From: an uncultured Oleiphilus sp.
Lineage (GTDB): Bacteria; Pseudomonadota; Gammaproteobacteria; Pseudomonadales; Oleiphilaceae
Direction: 5' to 3'
Assembly (NCBI GenBank): GCA_913020045.1
Contig: CAJWBE010000011.1
Location: forward strand, 40,625-104,624
Length of the DNA: 64,000 bases
Shown here: one piece after another, positions 48,047 to 56,010 of the stretch
Position numbering within the stretch: the first letter of the stretch is position 1
Layout: the number at the start of each line of letters is the position of its first letter
Position numbers and translations under genes: made by a program
The notes under the pieces: model-generated
The model's database searches: none
Seen by the model: only the letters and a program-made list of their open reading frames with translations
Told to the model about the DNA's origin: nothing

Positions 48047-49061
48047 GCTTGCAAATACGGATATAGCCGCTGCAAAAATAATGGTGTTTAAAAACCATTG
48101 CATGACGTTGTTTCCGGGCATTGGTTTTTGTTTATTACTCGTACTCGGTTCAAGCTATATTTCGGAGCATTACGGCAGCTCGACAATACTTGGTGCCCTT
48201 TTGCTAGGTATGGCGTTCAATAGCATATACAAGTATCCCGAATTTACCCCAGGGCTAGAGTTTTGCGCTAAAAATGTTCTGCGCATCGGAGTAGCCCTGT
48301 TGGGAGTGAGAATTACTTTTTCTCAGATTACAGAGCTGGGCATCCATCCAATTATTTCCGTTCTCGCGGCTGTTATCGGAACCATTAGTTTTAGCGTGGC
48401 TTTAGGTTATTTCCTAAAAGTTAGCCTTATAAAAAGCATTATATCTGGCGCGGCCGTTGGTATTTGTGGTGTGTCCGCCGCGTTGGCGGTTGCTGCGGTT
48501 TTGCCGACCTCAAAGTCCAATGAAAGGCACCTGCTATGCACTGTCGTTGGCGTTGCAGGCGTAAGCACGATCTGCATGATCCTTTATCCCGGATTGCTAT
48601 TGTCCCTAAATTTTTCGCCTGAGCAAATGGGGATATTTCTCGGTTCAAGCATTCATGATGTTGCGCAAGTATTTGGGGCGGGTGAAATGATCTCTCCAGA
48701 AGTTGCTCAGCTAGCGACTTACACTAAAATGCTGCGCGTCGCGCTCTTAGTTCCGGCAATTATGCTCTTTGCTTATCTGTTTCGAGGTCATGCGCCAGAG
48801 AAAAGCCTTATCAATCGAATTCTGCCTTGGTTTCTTATTGCTTTTATTGTGCTCATGCTGCTTGCCAATTTAGGGGCGATGCCAAGCGAAGCCGTTACAT
48901 TTTGTGGGGATTTTTCCAAGCTGTGTTTGTGGATTGCAATGGCAGCGCTGGGCGCAAAGACAAATTTATTGGAATTGTGGCAAGTGGGTAAAAAACCGTT
49001 TGTTTTACTTTTGGCAAACACCATTTTAATTGCCGGTGTTTCATTTTTTCTAGTTTTTTAA
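48039..49061 (+). CDS. YeiH-family putative sulfate exporter
   Basis: About 340 residues and 9-11 helices with the UPF0324/YeiH pattern: TILGALLLGMAFNSIYKYPE, GLEFCAKNVLRIGVALLGVRI, AAVGICGVSAALAVAAVLP and SIHDVAQVFGAGEM. Family members are annotated as putative sulfate exporters. I chose the GTG at 48039, which overlaps the DUF971 stop; the frame is open back to 47961. With TauE at the end of the operon it suggests that oxidised sulfur must leave the cell. Confidence 0.86.
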   Translation: MNELANTDIAAAKIMVFKNHCMTLFPGIGFCLLLVLGSSYISEHYGSSTILGALLLGMAFNSIYKYPEFTPGLEFCAKNVLRIGVALLGVRITFSQITELGIHPIISVLAAVIGTISFSVALGYFLKVSLIKSIISGAAVGICGVSAALAVAAVLPTSKSNERHLLCTVVGVAGVSTICMILYPGLLLSLNFSPEQMGIFLGSSIHDVAQVFGAGEMISPEVAQLATYTKMLRVALLVPAIMLFAYLFRGHAPEKSLINRILPWFLIAFIVLMLLANLGAMPSEAVTFCGDFSKLCLWIAMAALGAKTNLLELWQVGKKPFVLLLANTILIAGVSFFLVF

Positions 49062-49077
49062 CAAATAGGAAGTAGGC

Positions 49078-49851
49078 ATGGCTACGCTAATGAAAGAGCG
49101 CGTGACAGAAGTTCACCACTGGAACGATACCCTGTTTAGTTTTAAGTCGACCCGGGACCAATCGTTCCGCTATAAAAATGGACATTTCACCATGATCGGA
49201 TTAGATCATGAAAGTCGACCTCTTCTTCGAGCATACAGTATTGTTAGTGCAAACTATGAAGACGAGCTGGAGTTTTTTTCTATAAAAGTACCTGATGGGC
49301 CCTTAACCTCAAAACTCCAGCATTTAAAAGTAGGAGACGAGATATATGTGAGCAGCAAGCCGACCGGTACGCTGACTGTTGACAATCTGTTGCCGGGGAA
49401 GCGCTTGTATATGTTGAGCACAGGGACTGGTCTCGCGCCATTTCTTAGTATTATTCGCGACCCAGAGGTATATGAGCAGTATGACAAAGTCATACTGACT
49501 CATGGGGTGCGTACGGTCAACGAACTAGCTTACCGCGAACTCATTACTGAACACCTTCCAAAGCACGAATATTTTGGCGAAGAAGTTAGCGAAAAATTAG
49601 TTTACTACCCAACTGTGACGCGAGAAAAATATGCTACTCAGGGTCGTCTAACAGATCTCATGACATCAGGGGAACTGTTTGAAAGTGTTGGCCAGCCTCA
49701 GCTTAACCCAGAAGAGGACAGGGTAATGCTCTGTGGCAGTCCGTCAATGCTTAAAGATTGCGTCACGATACTGGACGATCTCGGGTTTACGGAAACCCGT
49801 GGTTCAAATCTAGGCAGTTATGTCATTGAACGAGCGTTTGTAGAGTCATAA
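49078..49851 (+). CDS. fpr: Ferredoxin-NADP+ reductase
   Basis: 257 residues, the length of bacterial subclass Fpr enzymes. FAD site: RAYSIVSANYED. NADP site: STGTGLAPFLSIIRDPE. C-terminal pattern MLCGSPSML and ERAFVE. It moves electrons between NADPH and the ferredoxins encoded upstream. Sixteen bases separate it from the YeiH gene. Confidence 0.95.
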   Translation: MATLMKERVTEVHHWNDTLFSFKSTRDQSFRYKNGHFTMIGLDHESRPLLRAYSIVSANYEDELEFFSIKVPDGPLTSKLQHLKVGDEIYVSSKPTGTLTVDNLLPGKRLYMLSTGTGLAPFLSIIRDPEVYEQYDKVILTHGVRTVNELAYRELITEHLPKHEYFGEEVSEKLVYYPTVTREKYATQGRLTDLMTSGELFESVGQPQLNPEEDRVMLCGSPSMLKDCVTILDDLGFTETRGSNLGSYVIERAFVES

Positions 49852-49915
49852 AACTCCGCAAAAAATACGCTGAGAAGCGTTCCGGTTATTTGAAATTCAA
49901 ATCAGAGAGTCATTT

Positions 49916-51004
49916 ATGCAGTCGATTGATGAATCCAAAGTGTATGCCGCATTATCGGCGGTCCAGTCTCCTTTGTTTGATGATGATTTTTCGACATTGA
50001 CATCGGTCGAAAGTATTAGCAGCAATGATCAGAGTTTAAACTTAAATCTGACTTTAGGTATAAAAGCTCATTCACATGAAAGCTTTCTAAAAATGGCTAT
50101 CGAGCATCAGTTGAGCGAAATGGGAATAAAAGACGTTTCTTTACAGCTTAATGCGGAGGTGCTGGAGTCACCAACCTTGGCAAGGCAGGGTCAACTTAAG
50201 GCTGTAAAAAACATCATCATGGTCGCATCAGGGAAGGGGGGCGTTGGGAAATCAACCACGGCTATTAACCTTGCTTTAGCTTTGCGGCAGGAAGGGGCAA
50301 ATGTTGGGATCTTGGATGCAGATATTTACGGCCCTAGTATGAGCACTATGCTGGGAATTCCTCCAGAGGCCAAACCAGAGCTAGTTGATGACAAATACAT
50401 TCAGCCGATAAATAAGTACGGACTCAAATCAATGTCTGTGGCTTACATGTCGAAAGATAAAACACCAATGATTTGGCGTGGACCAATGGCCACCAAAGCC
50501 CTGCAGCAGTTACTAGAACTCACACTCTGGGGTGAACTAGATTACTTGATTATTGATATGCCTCCCGGCACTGGTGATATCCATATTTCACTTGCGCAGA
50601 AGGTCAATGTGTCGGCTGCTGTTGTGGTGACGACACCTCAGGAAATGGCATTGATTGATGCGCGAAAAGGTCTCGAAATGTTCAAGAAAGTGAATATTCC
50701 AGTGTTAGGTATCGTTGAGAATATGTCCACTCATACCTGCACAAATTGTGGGTTTGAAGAGCATATCTTTGGTAGTGGAGGCGCGCAGCAATTGGCAGAC
50801 GAATACGCAGTGAGTCTTTTAGCTTCTTTGCCATTAAACGCCAAGGTGCGTGAGCATGTTGACGCAGGTGAGCCGACAGTATCTAAAGATCCTAGCTCTG
50901 CAATTGGCCGGGCTTACATACACCTTGCAAACAAAGTGTCGATAGAGCTATGGAAATCGAATAGTAATATGGCACCTACGCCTATGTTGAATATCTCGGA
51001 ATGA
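49916..51004 (+). CDS. Mrp/ApbC-type Fe-S carrier ATPase
   Basis: 362 residues. The N-terminal 90 residues are an MIP18-like domain; the deviant Walker A GKGGVGKST starts at residue 106; the bridging-cluster CxxC is C275-T-N-C278 (THTCTNCGFEEHIFG). Mrp/ApbC proteins carry [4Fe-4S] clusters to target enzymes. Its place in this operon suggests it matures the two ferredoxins or the flavoprotein. It may be a locus-specific second copy beside the housekeeping Mrp. Confidence 0.94.
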   Translation: MQSIDESKVYAALSAVQSPLFDDDFSTLTSVESISSNDQSLNLNLTLGIKAHSHESFLKMAIEHQLSEMGIKDVSLQLNAEVLESPTLARQGQLKAVKNIIMVASGKGGVGKSTTAINLALALRQEGANVGILDADIYGPSMSTMLGIPPEAKPELVDDKYIQPINKYGLKSMSVAYMSKDKTPMIWRGPMATKALQQLLELTLWGELDYLIIDMPPGTGDIHISLAQKVNVSAAVVVTTPQEMALIDARKGLEMFKKVNIPVLGIVENMSTHTCTNCGFEEHIFGSGGAQQLADEYAVSLLASLPLNAKVREHVDAGEPTVSKDPSSAIGRAYIHLANKVSIELWKSNSNMAPTPMLNISE

Positions 51005-51089
51005 TTGCAAACGTTTTTCGAAATTTGCTGTGTACGTTTGACAAGGTTTGCCTTAGCCGGGTTTCAGATCCGCGATCCTGCAGGCGTTA

Positions 51090-51935
51090 ATGGAATATCT
51101 AATTGGTCTTATCCTGGGTGGTATGCTATCGCTGTCAGGAGCTGGCGGCGTTATTGCGGTGCCGCTCATTATGATCTTCTTGAAGCTTCCTCTAAATGAC
51201 GCCATGGGCACTGCATTGGGTGCGGTTATGATCAGTGCAGCGGTAGGTGTTTTAAATCAAAGAAAGGCCGTCTTGTTTGTTCCAGCGTTAATACTCGGGC
51301 TATCCGGAATGCTTTCTGCACCTTTGGGGCGTGCGTTAGCGATTTGGATGAACGAGTGGGTCTTATTATGCGCTTTTTTATCAATTTCCTTTGTTATTGC
51401 TGGTTTGATGTGGAAAAAAGCTGTTACTGGTACTGCCACAGTTAAAGCTGTTAGCAGTAATTCCGTATTAGAAAAAGTCATCAGTGTAGACGTATACGAC
51501 CGCAGTGTTCTTGAGCAGGCGATGCCTGTAGAGCCGAATGGTTTTAAAACAAAAAAATTAGAATATGACAGGGCACTTGTTACGAAGATGCTTGTTAGTG
51601 GTTTATCAATTGGGTCAATCTCGGGAGTGCTTGGCATTGGTGGTGGCGTATTTATGGTTCCATTTCTTCGTTGGTTCCTGAAAATCAGCATGAAAGAAGC
51701 CATCGCAACATCCATGATGACGGTGCTATTGATAAGCTGTTCGGGCTTTTTAACTAGCTTTTTTGTTTATCATCAGGTGAACGAACTTGTGTTAGCAAAA
51801 CTGTCTGTCGCGGCAATAATCGGAATACTGATTGGCCAGAAGTTAGGCTCTTATTGCCATGATGCACAATTACAAAAAATATTTTCTGTATCCATTATTT
51901 TTATGTGCTTTCTGGCATTGGCTAAAGAGCTGTAA
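51090..51935 (+). CDS. TauE/SafE-family exporter
   Basis: 281 residues and about eight helices in two halves, starting GLILGGMLSLSGAGGVIAVP and repeating VSGLSIGSISGVLGIGGGVF after a cytosolic loop (about 115-165). This is the TauE/SafE family, which includes sulfite and sulfoacetate exporters of taurine degradation. It is the last gene of the operon, 85 bp after the Mrp gene, and supports sulfite release by the pathway. Confidence 0.92.
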   Translation: MEYLIGLILGGMLSLSGAGGVIAVPLIMIFLKLPLNDAMGTALGAVMISAAVGVLNQRKAVLFVPALILGLSGMLSAPLGRALAIWMNEWVLLCAFLSISFVIAGLMWKKAVTGTATVKAVSSNSVLEKVISVDVYDRSVLEQAMPVEPNGFKTKKLEYDRALVTKMLVSGLSIGSISGVLGIGGGVFMVPFLRWFLKISMKEAIATSMMTVLLISCSGFLTSFFVYHQVNELVLAKLSVAAIIGILIGQKLGSYCHDAQLQKIFSVSIIFMCFLALAKEL

Positions 51936-52145
51936 TCTGGCCTATAAAATCAAACCTGTTTTGTTTTAGGTTGCTGCCAATTGAGCGAGGTAGGTAAGGT
52001 ATTTGGATGTACAATTGCCACGAAAGGAATGCCGGTCTATATAGAGTCAATTTAACATAATATACATTATGCGCATAAGGATATGGGTTTAAGGTCAAGT
52101 GTGTTGCCAAGGCTCTTGGGCCCCAGAACATAGCAGCACTAATTA

Positions 52146-52179
52146 GGGTGTTTGACTGTTTTCGGGTGAAATGACCGGT
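52146..52179 (+). repeat. Left terminal inverted repeat of Tn3-type element
   Basis: Begins GGGTGTTTGACTGT and ends GAAATGACCGGT. It matches the right repeat at 32 of 34 positions. Confidence 0.9.
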
Positions 52180-52239
52180 AAATACACCCTAATAGACTGT
52201 TTTTACTGGAATTAATGCTCCGAAATTTCTTTTTCTAGA

Positions 52240-53043
52240 TCAAACTTCTCTAGCTTTTCCGCTCTCAGCGCGTTTCTTCGCACTGGTTTGAACATAGACT
52301 GTATCAGTGGTTGCCATGCTTGAATGCCCCAAGTCTTCTGAAACATCTTTAAGAGCACGGCCTCGTTCAATCTCCATGCTTGCGCCTGTATGACGCAGCC
52401 AGTGTGGTGAAACATCTTTGAAAATCTGCGCAGCTTTCTCTCCTGATTGAGACTTTATAGTTTCGTAGGTTTTATCGAGCACCTGATGGACTAGACGAGC
52501 GAGCTGTCTGCCGCTCATACCTCCAGCTCCGCGTATTTTCTCTACAATTGGTTGCTTTTCCAGTCTACCAGGCAATGCAGGCAATCCACGCCATAGCCGA
52601 TAACGTTCTAAATAAGGCAGGAAACTATCTGGGACAGAAATGTCGCGTATCTTTTTGCCTTTGCCATATATCTTAAGCCACCAGTTTTTCCCATCGTCTT
52701 GCCAAAAGTGGCTCATGATAGGAATCCAGTCTTCACGTTCAGCGAGTTCAGATATCCTCAGAAACATTGTTTTCATAGCTGCAATGAGAAAGAGGTTTCG
52801 TTCATAGAGCGCATCTTCGCCGGCCATTTGCTCAGCTGTTGTTAGCAATAAATCCCATTGACCTTGATCTAGCCGCTTTGTTTCTTTTACCTGAGCATCT
52901 TTAACCAAGCGTTTGCAGTCTTTCTTAGCTAAAACAGCTGGATTGCCCAGTGCTATTTCGTTTTCCATTAAATGCGTATAAAAGCCGCTAATGGCTGAGA
53001 ACATCGCGAGCATCGACTGCTGTGATGGACGGTACTTCTTTTT
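52240..53043 (-). pseudogene. 5'-truncated tyrosine recombinase
   Basis: Remnant of a phage-integrase-family recombinase. Family sequence begins at KKKYRPSQQSMLAMFSAISG near 53043 and runs to the stop. The catalytic set remains: the first Arg (LRISELAE), HWLRHTG, LGHSS and the Tyr nucleophile in DTVYVQT. The SAM-like N-terminal part (about 60-70 residues) is gone; the open frame continues to 53208, but that stretch is the complement of the transposase gene. It probably was the cointegrate-resolving recombinase of the transposon (TnpI/TnpS type). Confidence 0.8.
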
Positions 53044-53064
53044 ATCAACATCGGAGCCTTCAGC

Positions 53065-54239
53065 TCTATGCGGCATTAATGAGTCTAGGGACAAACTTAG
53101 GCCATCATAATATGGCGCGTGCTGCACGAAAAATAACCGAAAAGCAATTACGAGATATAGAGAAGGCGTGGCTTTCCCCTGAATCAATTGCGAAGGCAAA
53201 CGATGCACTAGTTGAAATCATACAATCGTTGTCGCTGCCAACCATTTTCCACAATCATGATGGTGAGCTTCATACAAGCAGTGATGGTAAAAAGGTCGTT
53301 GTTGCGGTGAATTCGCTGCTCGCTAATTTCTCCTATAAATATTATGGGAAAGAGCAAGGTGTATCGGCAAACTCATTCACAGACGAACACCAGGCTTTCT
53401 TTCATGTAAACGTGCTCACCTCTTCAGATCGAGAAGCGGCTTATATGCTTGACGGAATGGTTGAGGCTACAAGAACGCTTTATCCTGAAGGTGAACGCCC
53501 TCACCTCCATTCAACAGATAACCACGGGGTAACAGATGCAGTATTCGCAGGGCTGCATTTCATAAACGTATCTCTAGCACCACGCTACAAGCAGCTTCAC
53601 AAACAAACAATCTACAGTTTTGATACAAGAACTCGTGATGCAATGAAAGGACGTGCATTGTCACCAAAATCAGTCATTAACAGGACAAGAATTCTCAAGC
53701 AATGGGATAAGATGCTTCACTTAATGGCGTCAATTAAGCTTGGTTACTCCAGCGCTTCCCATATGTTCAGATTACTCTCTGTGAGCAAAAAGTCTTCTGA
53801 GCTGTATAAAGCAATGCAAGAATTTGGTCGACTGATTAAATCATCATTTATTCTCAGCTACATCGAGCAGCCACAATTAAGGCGCAATATTCAAAAACAA
53901 CTCAACCGCATTGAGCTTGGGCAAAAGCTTTCAGAGGCTGTCTTTTTTGGGCGCTCCGGAAAGTTAATGGTTGGCACGCCTACTGAGATTCAAAAGGCCA
54001 TGGCGGCAAAGACTCTATTGAAGAACGCCATTATTGTTTGGAATTATCTATATCTATCTGATTACTGCTGCCAATTAAGAAATGAGAGTCAGAAACAGGA
54101 TGTCATTGATTCTATTGCAACGGGTTCAGTCATTGCCTGGTCGCACATCAATATGCATGGCGTCTATGATTTTGATCGATCCCCTGGACGGTCATTCAAA
54201 TCTTCGATTGCTCAAATGAGGGCTTTGAAAGTCAGCTAA
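53065..54239 (+). pseudogene. tnpA: 5'-truncated Tn3-family transposase TnpA
   Basis: C-terminal part (about 390 of an expected 970 residues) of a DDE-type Tn3 transposase. Recognisable from LYAALMSLGTNLGHHNMARA. First Asp in SSDGKK, second in STDNHGVTD, and the glutamate in NRIELGQ correspond to the catalytic set. The N-terminal DNA-binding half is absent, replaced by the recombinase remnant. The open frame begins at 53022 with an ATG, which is not a natural start. Confidence 0.88.
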
Positions 54240-54251
54240 AAATTGGACTTG

Positions 54252-54284
54252 CCGTGAATTACCAATTTCTACGGTAATTCACGG
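54252..54284. repeat. 12-bp inverted repeat, possible recombination core
   Basis: CCGTGAATTACC (54252-54263) and GGTAATTCACGG (54273-54284) are perfect inverted repeats with a 9-base spacer, between the transposase stop and the right terminal repeat. Two 12-bp arms around a short centre is the build of core sites for TnpI-type recombinases. A transcription terminator is the other reading. Confidence 0.5.
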
Positions 54285-54350
54285 TAATAATGATTTCTCT
54301 GAAATTTCGGACATAAATATTCAATAAAATCATATATCTATGCGATAAAG

Positions 54351-54384
54351 ACCGGTCATTTCAACCGAACACAGTCAAACACCC
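54351..54384 (-). repeat. Right terminal inverted repeat of Tn3-type element
   Basis: Reverse complement begins GGGTGTTTGACTGT and ends GAAATGACCGGT. It differs from the left repeat at two positions. Confidence 0.9.
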
Positions 54385-54422
54385 TAAATTAAGTGAGCGC
54401 CTGATTGACTGGATGAAATGAA

Positions 54423-54447
54423 GGCCATCGAAAGAAACTCGATGGCC
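54423..54447 (-). terminator. Hairpin after the 38-residue protein gene
   Basis: GGCCATCGA (54423-54431) pairs with TCGATGGCC (54439-54447), 9 bp after the stop on the minus strand. The following T-tract is weak, so efficiency is uncertain. Confidence 0.6.
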
Positions 54448-54456
54448 ATTGGGTAA

Positions 54457-54573
54457 TTAGTTACCTAAGACATTGCTTTCAGATTTCTTGGCAGCCTTTG
54501 CTGCTTTTTTTTCTTTTGCTGTCAAAAGCGGTTTCTTTTTTGTATTTTTCTTGCTGTCTTGTCCTTTACTCAT
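54457..54573 (-). CDS. 38-residue lysine-rich protein
   Basis: Short gene starting MSKGQDSKKNTKKKP and ending SNVLGN, with KEKKAAKAAKK in the middle. AGGT lies ten bases before the ATG and a hairpin follows the stop. Nearly half of the residues are Lys or Ala. Very similar small basic proteins occur in related bacteria as I recall; the function is unknown, with RNA or ribosome binding a reasonable idea. Confidence 0.7.
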   Translation of the reverse strand: MSKGQDSKKNTKKKPLLTAKEKKAAKAAKKSESNVLGN

Positions 54574-54792
54574 GATATTTTTACCTATCGTTGCGTCAAA
54601 AACCTAAGGCCAGTTTGAGTCAACCCAAGGACTGTTTATCAGTATGGCTCTATAAGTGATCTATTGATAGCAGTCGCTTTGTACGTCCATTAGTCAGTAA
54701 CATTGAAATCGTCCAGCATCATCGACGTCTTGCTCTGAAACGTCACAGGTCAAGTTATCGCTTGTGTTGGGAAATGAGTTCCCTATTAGTCC

Positions 54793-55236
54793 CTATGCGA
54801 CAGCCATCTTTAACTTGCTTACATGATTAAACTGGGCTTTCACATTTTGCTTAATCGTTGTCGACGATGTGCGGGGGTTATATAGTACTTGCTTGATCTG
54901 CTTTCCTGCTGATTTCAGATAGGACTCTACCGCGAGATTATGCGGCTTATCGCCCCAGTCTTCGCCAATCACGAAAATATCAGCATTTAGTTCTTTGCAG
55001 CCCGACACATACTCTAGTTCGTCGTAGGAGCGGACAATGTCAACGCAGCGTAATGCTCGTAACATTTCCATTCGCTGCTCTAACGGAATGACAGGCACAT
55101 TAGGCTTGTAAGAGTTCACCACGCGATCCGATGCAACGCCAACGGCCAGAACGCCTCCTAATGATTTACAGTACTCTAGTAAAGCAAGATGCCCTACATG
55201 TAACAAATCAAATGTACCTACGGTATATACAATCAT
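54793..55236 (-). CDS. TagD-like CTP:phosphoalcohol cytidylyltransferase
   Basis: 147 residues. The nucleotidyltransferase motif GTFDLLHVGH (H13, H16) and RTSSTTIK (122-129) mark a cytidylyltransferase of the glycerol-3-phosphate/ethanolamine-phosphate class, which makes a CDP-alcohol from CTP. It lies 69 bp after a CDP-alcohol phosphatidyltransferase gene in the same direction, so it probably supplies that enzyme. The alcohol is unknown. Confidence 0.9.
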   Translation of the reverse strand: MIVYTVGTFDLLHVGHLALLEYCKSLGGVLAVGVASDRVVNSYKPNVPVIPLEQRMEMLRALRCVDIVRSYDELEYVSGCKELNADIFVIGEDWGDKPHNLAVESYLKSAGKQIKQVLYNPRTSSTTIKQNVKAQFNHVSKLKMAVA

Positions 55237-55305
55237 GTGCTAGTTATTACCTTTAAAAATATAAGTGCCGTTTTTCATCGGCTGTTTAGTTAGTGCGACG
55301 ATTTT

Positions 55306-55959
55306 CTATAAGAGTTTCCAGGCATAAATAGCGGTTATTCCGAACGTATAGCACGCAAGTAAAAATACATTTCTTGAGTTGCCAGACAATTTCGGCGTTT
55401 TAATTTGAGAGACGTTAAGAACGGCCAGGCCTAAAGCACTAACATTAAGAATGATCGCGAACACGGCATTTGGAAGGAGACTTTCTAACAGAAAGATAAA
55501 AACTAGTGCGATGCTATTGTTATCCAGTGCTAGCCCTGTGTATTTTGATTCGTCAGATAATCCGAAGGTACTGAAATAACTTAGGCGAATGGCACTCGCG
55601 GCCAATACGACAAAAGCAGCCGGCAGAAAGATTGGGTCGAACTTCCCATAACTAATCAAAAGAATTGCCGGTGTAACGCCATAGCTAACAATATCTATAA
55701 CCAGATCGAGTTGACCGCCAAAAATACGATCACTACCGGTACGTCCTTTCATTCTTCGCGCGACAAGGCCGTCAGCCCAATCAAAGGCGACGGCCCAGAT
55801 CATTCCAATCATCGCTGCGTAATAGACGCCAATAATGCTGAAATAGATGGCTAGTACCGTACAGGCAAGTCCTGCAAGCGAGCAGATATTAGGCAGATCT
55901 TTTACATAGGAAATAATCGCGGGCTGTATCTCCTTTGATTCGATATTAACGGCGGTCAT
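55306..55959 (-). CDS. CDP-alcohol phosphatidyltransferase family protein
   Basis: 217 residues with the start at 55959, where GGAG lies five bases upstream (the frame is open to 56010). About six helices. The family motif is present as D60-x2-D63-G-x2-A-R68 and G81-x3-D85-x3-D89; the gap between the halves is 12 residues, longer than the usual 8. The enzyme transfers a phosphoalcohol (or phosphatidyl) group via CMP release at the membrane. It is paired with the TagD-like gene. Confidence 0.87.
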   Translation of the reverse strand: MTAVNIESKEIQPAIISYVKDLPNICSLAGLACTVLAIYFSIIGVYYAAMIGMIWAVAFDWADGLVARRMKGRTGSDRIFGGQLDLVIDIVSYGVTPAILLISYGKFDPIFLPAAFVVLAASAIRLSYFSTFGLSDESKYTGLALDNNSIALVFIFLLESLLPNAVFAIILNVSALGLAVLNVSQIKTPKLSGNSRNVFLLACYTFGITAIYAWKLL

Positions 55960-56010
55960 GGAACTCCAAAAACGGAATGAGTATAAATAACGGAAACGCA
56001 GACTTTTCAT

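Larger units (their letters stand above)
52146..54384. mobile_element. Decayed Tn3-family transposon
   Basis: 2,239-bp element bounded by 34-bp inverted repeats that match at 32 positions. Inside are a 5'-truncated tyrosine recombinase and a 5'-truncated Tn3-type transposase facing away from each other, meeting near 53.05 kb. Full Tn3-type transposases have about 970 residues; here about 390 remain, so the element cannot move by itself. Flanking bases give 4 of 5 matches for a 5-bp duplication (taatt / aaatt), which is weak. It could still be moved by a related full element. Confidence 0.88.

Noticed and set aside
52140..54390. A clean 5-bp target duplication around the Tn3-type element
   Set aside because: The flanks taatt and aaatt match at only 4 of 5 positions and depend on where the repeat is taken to begin.
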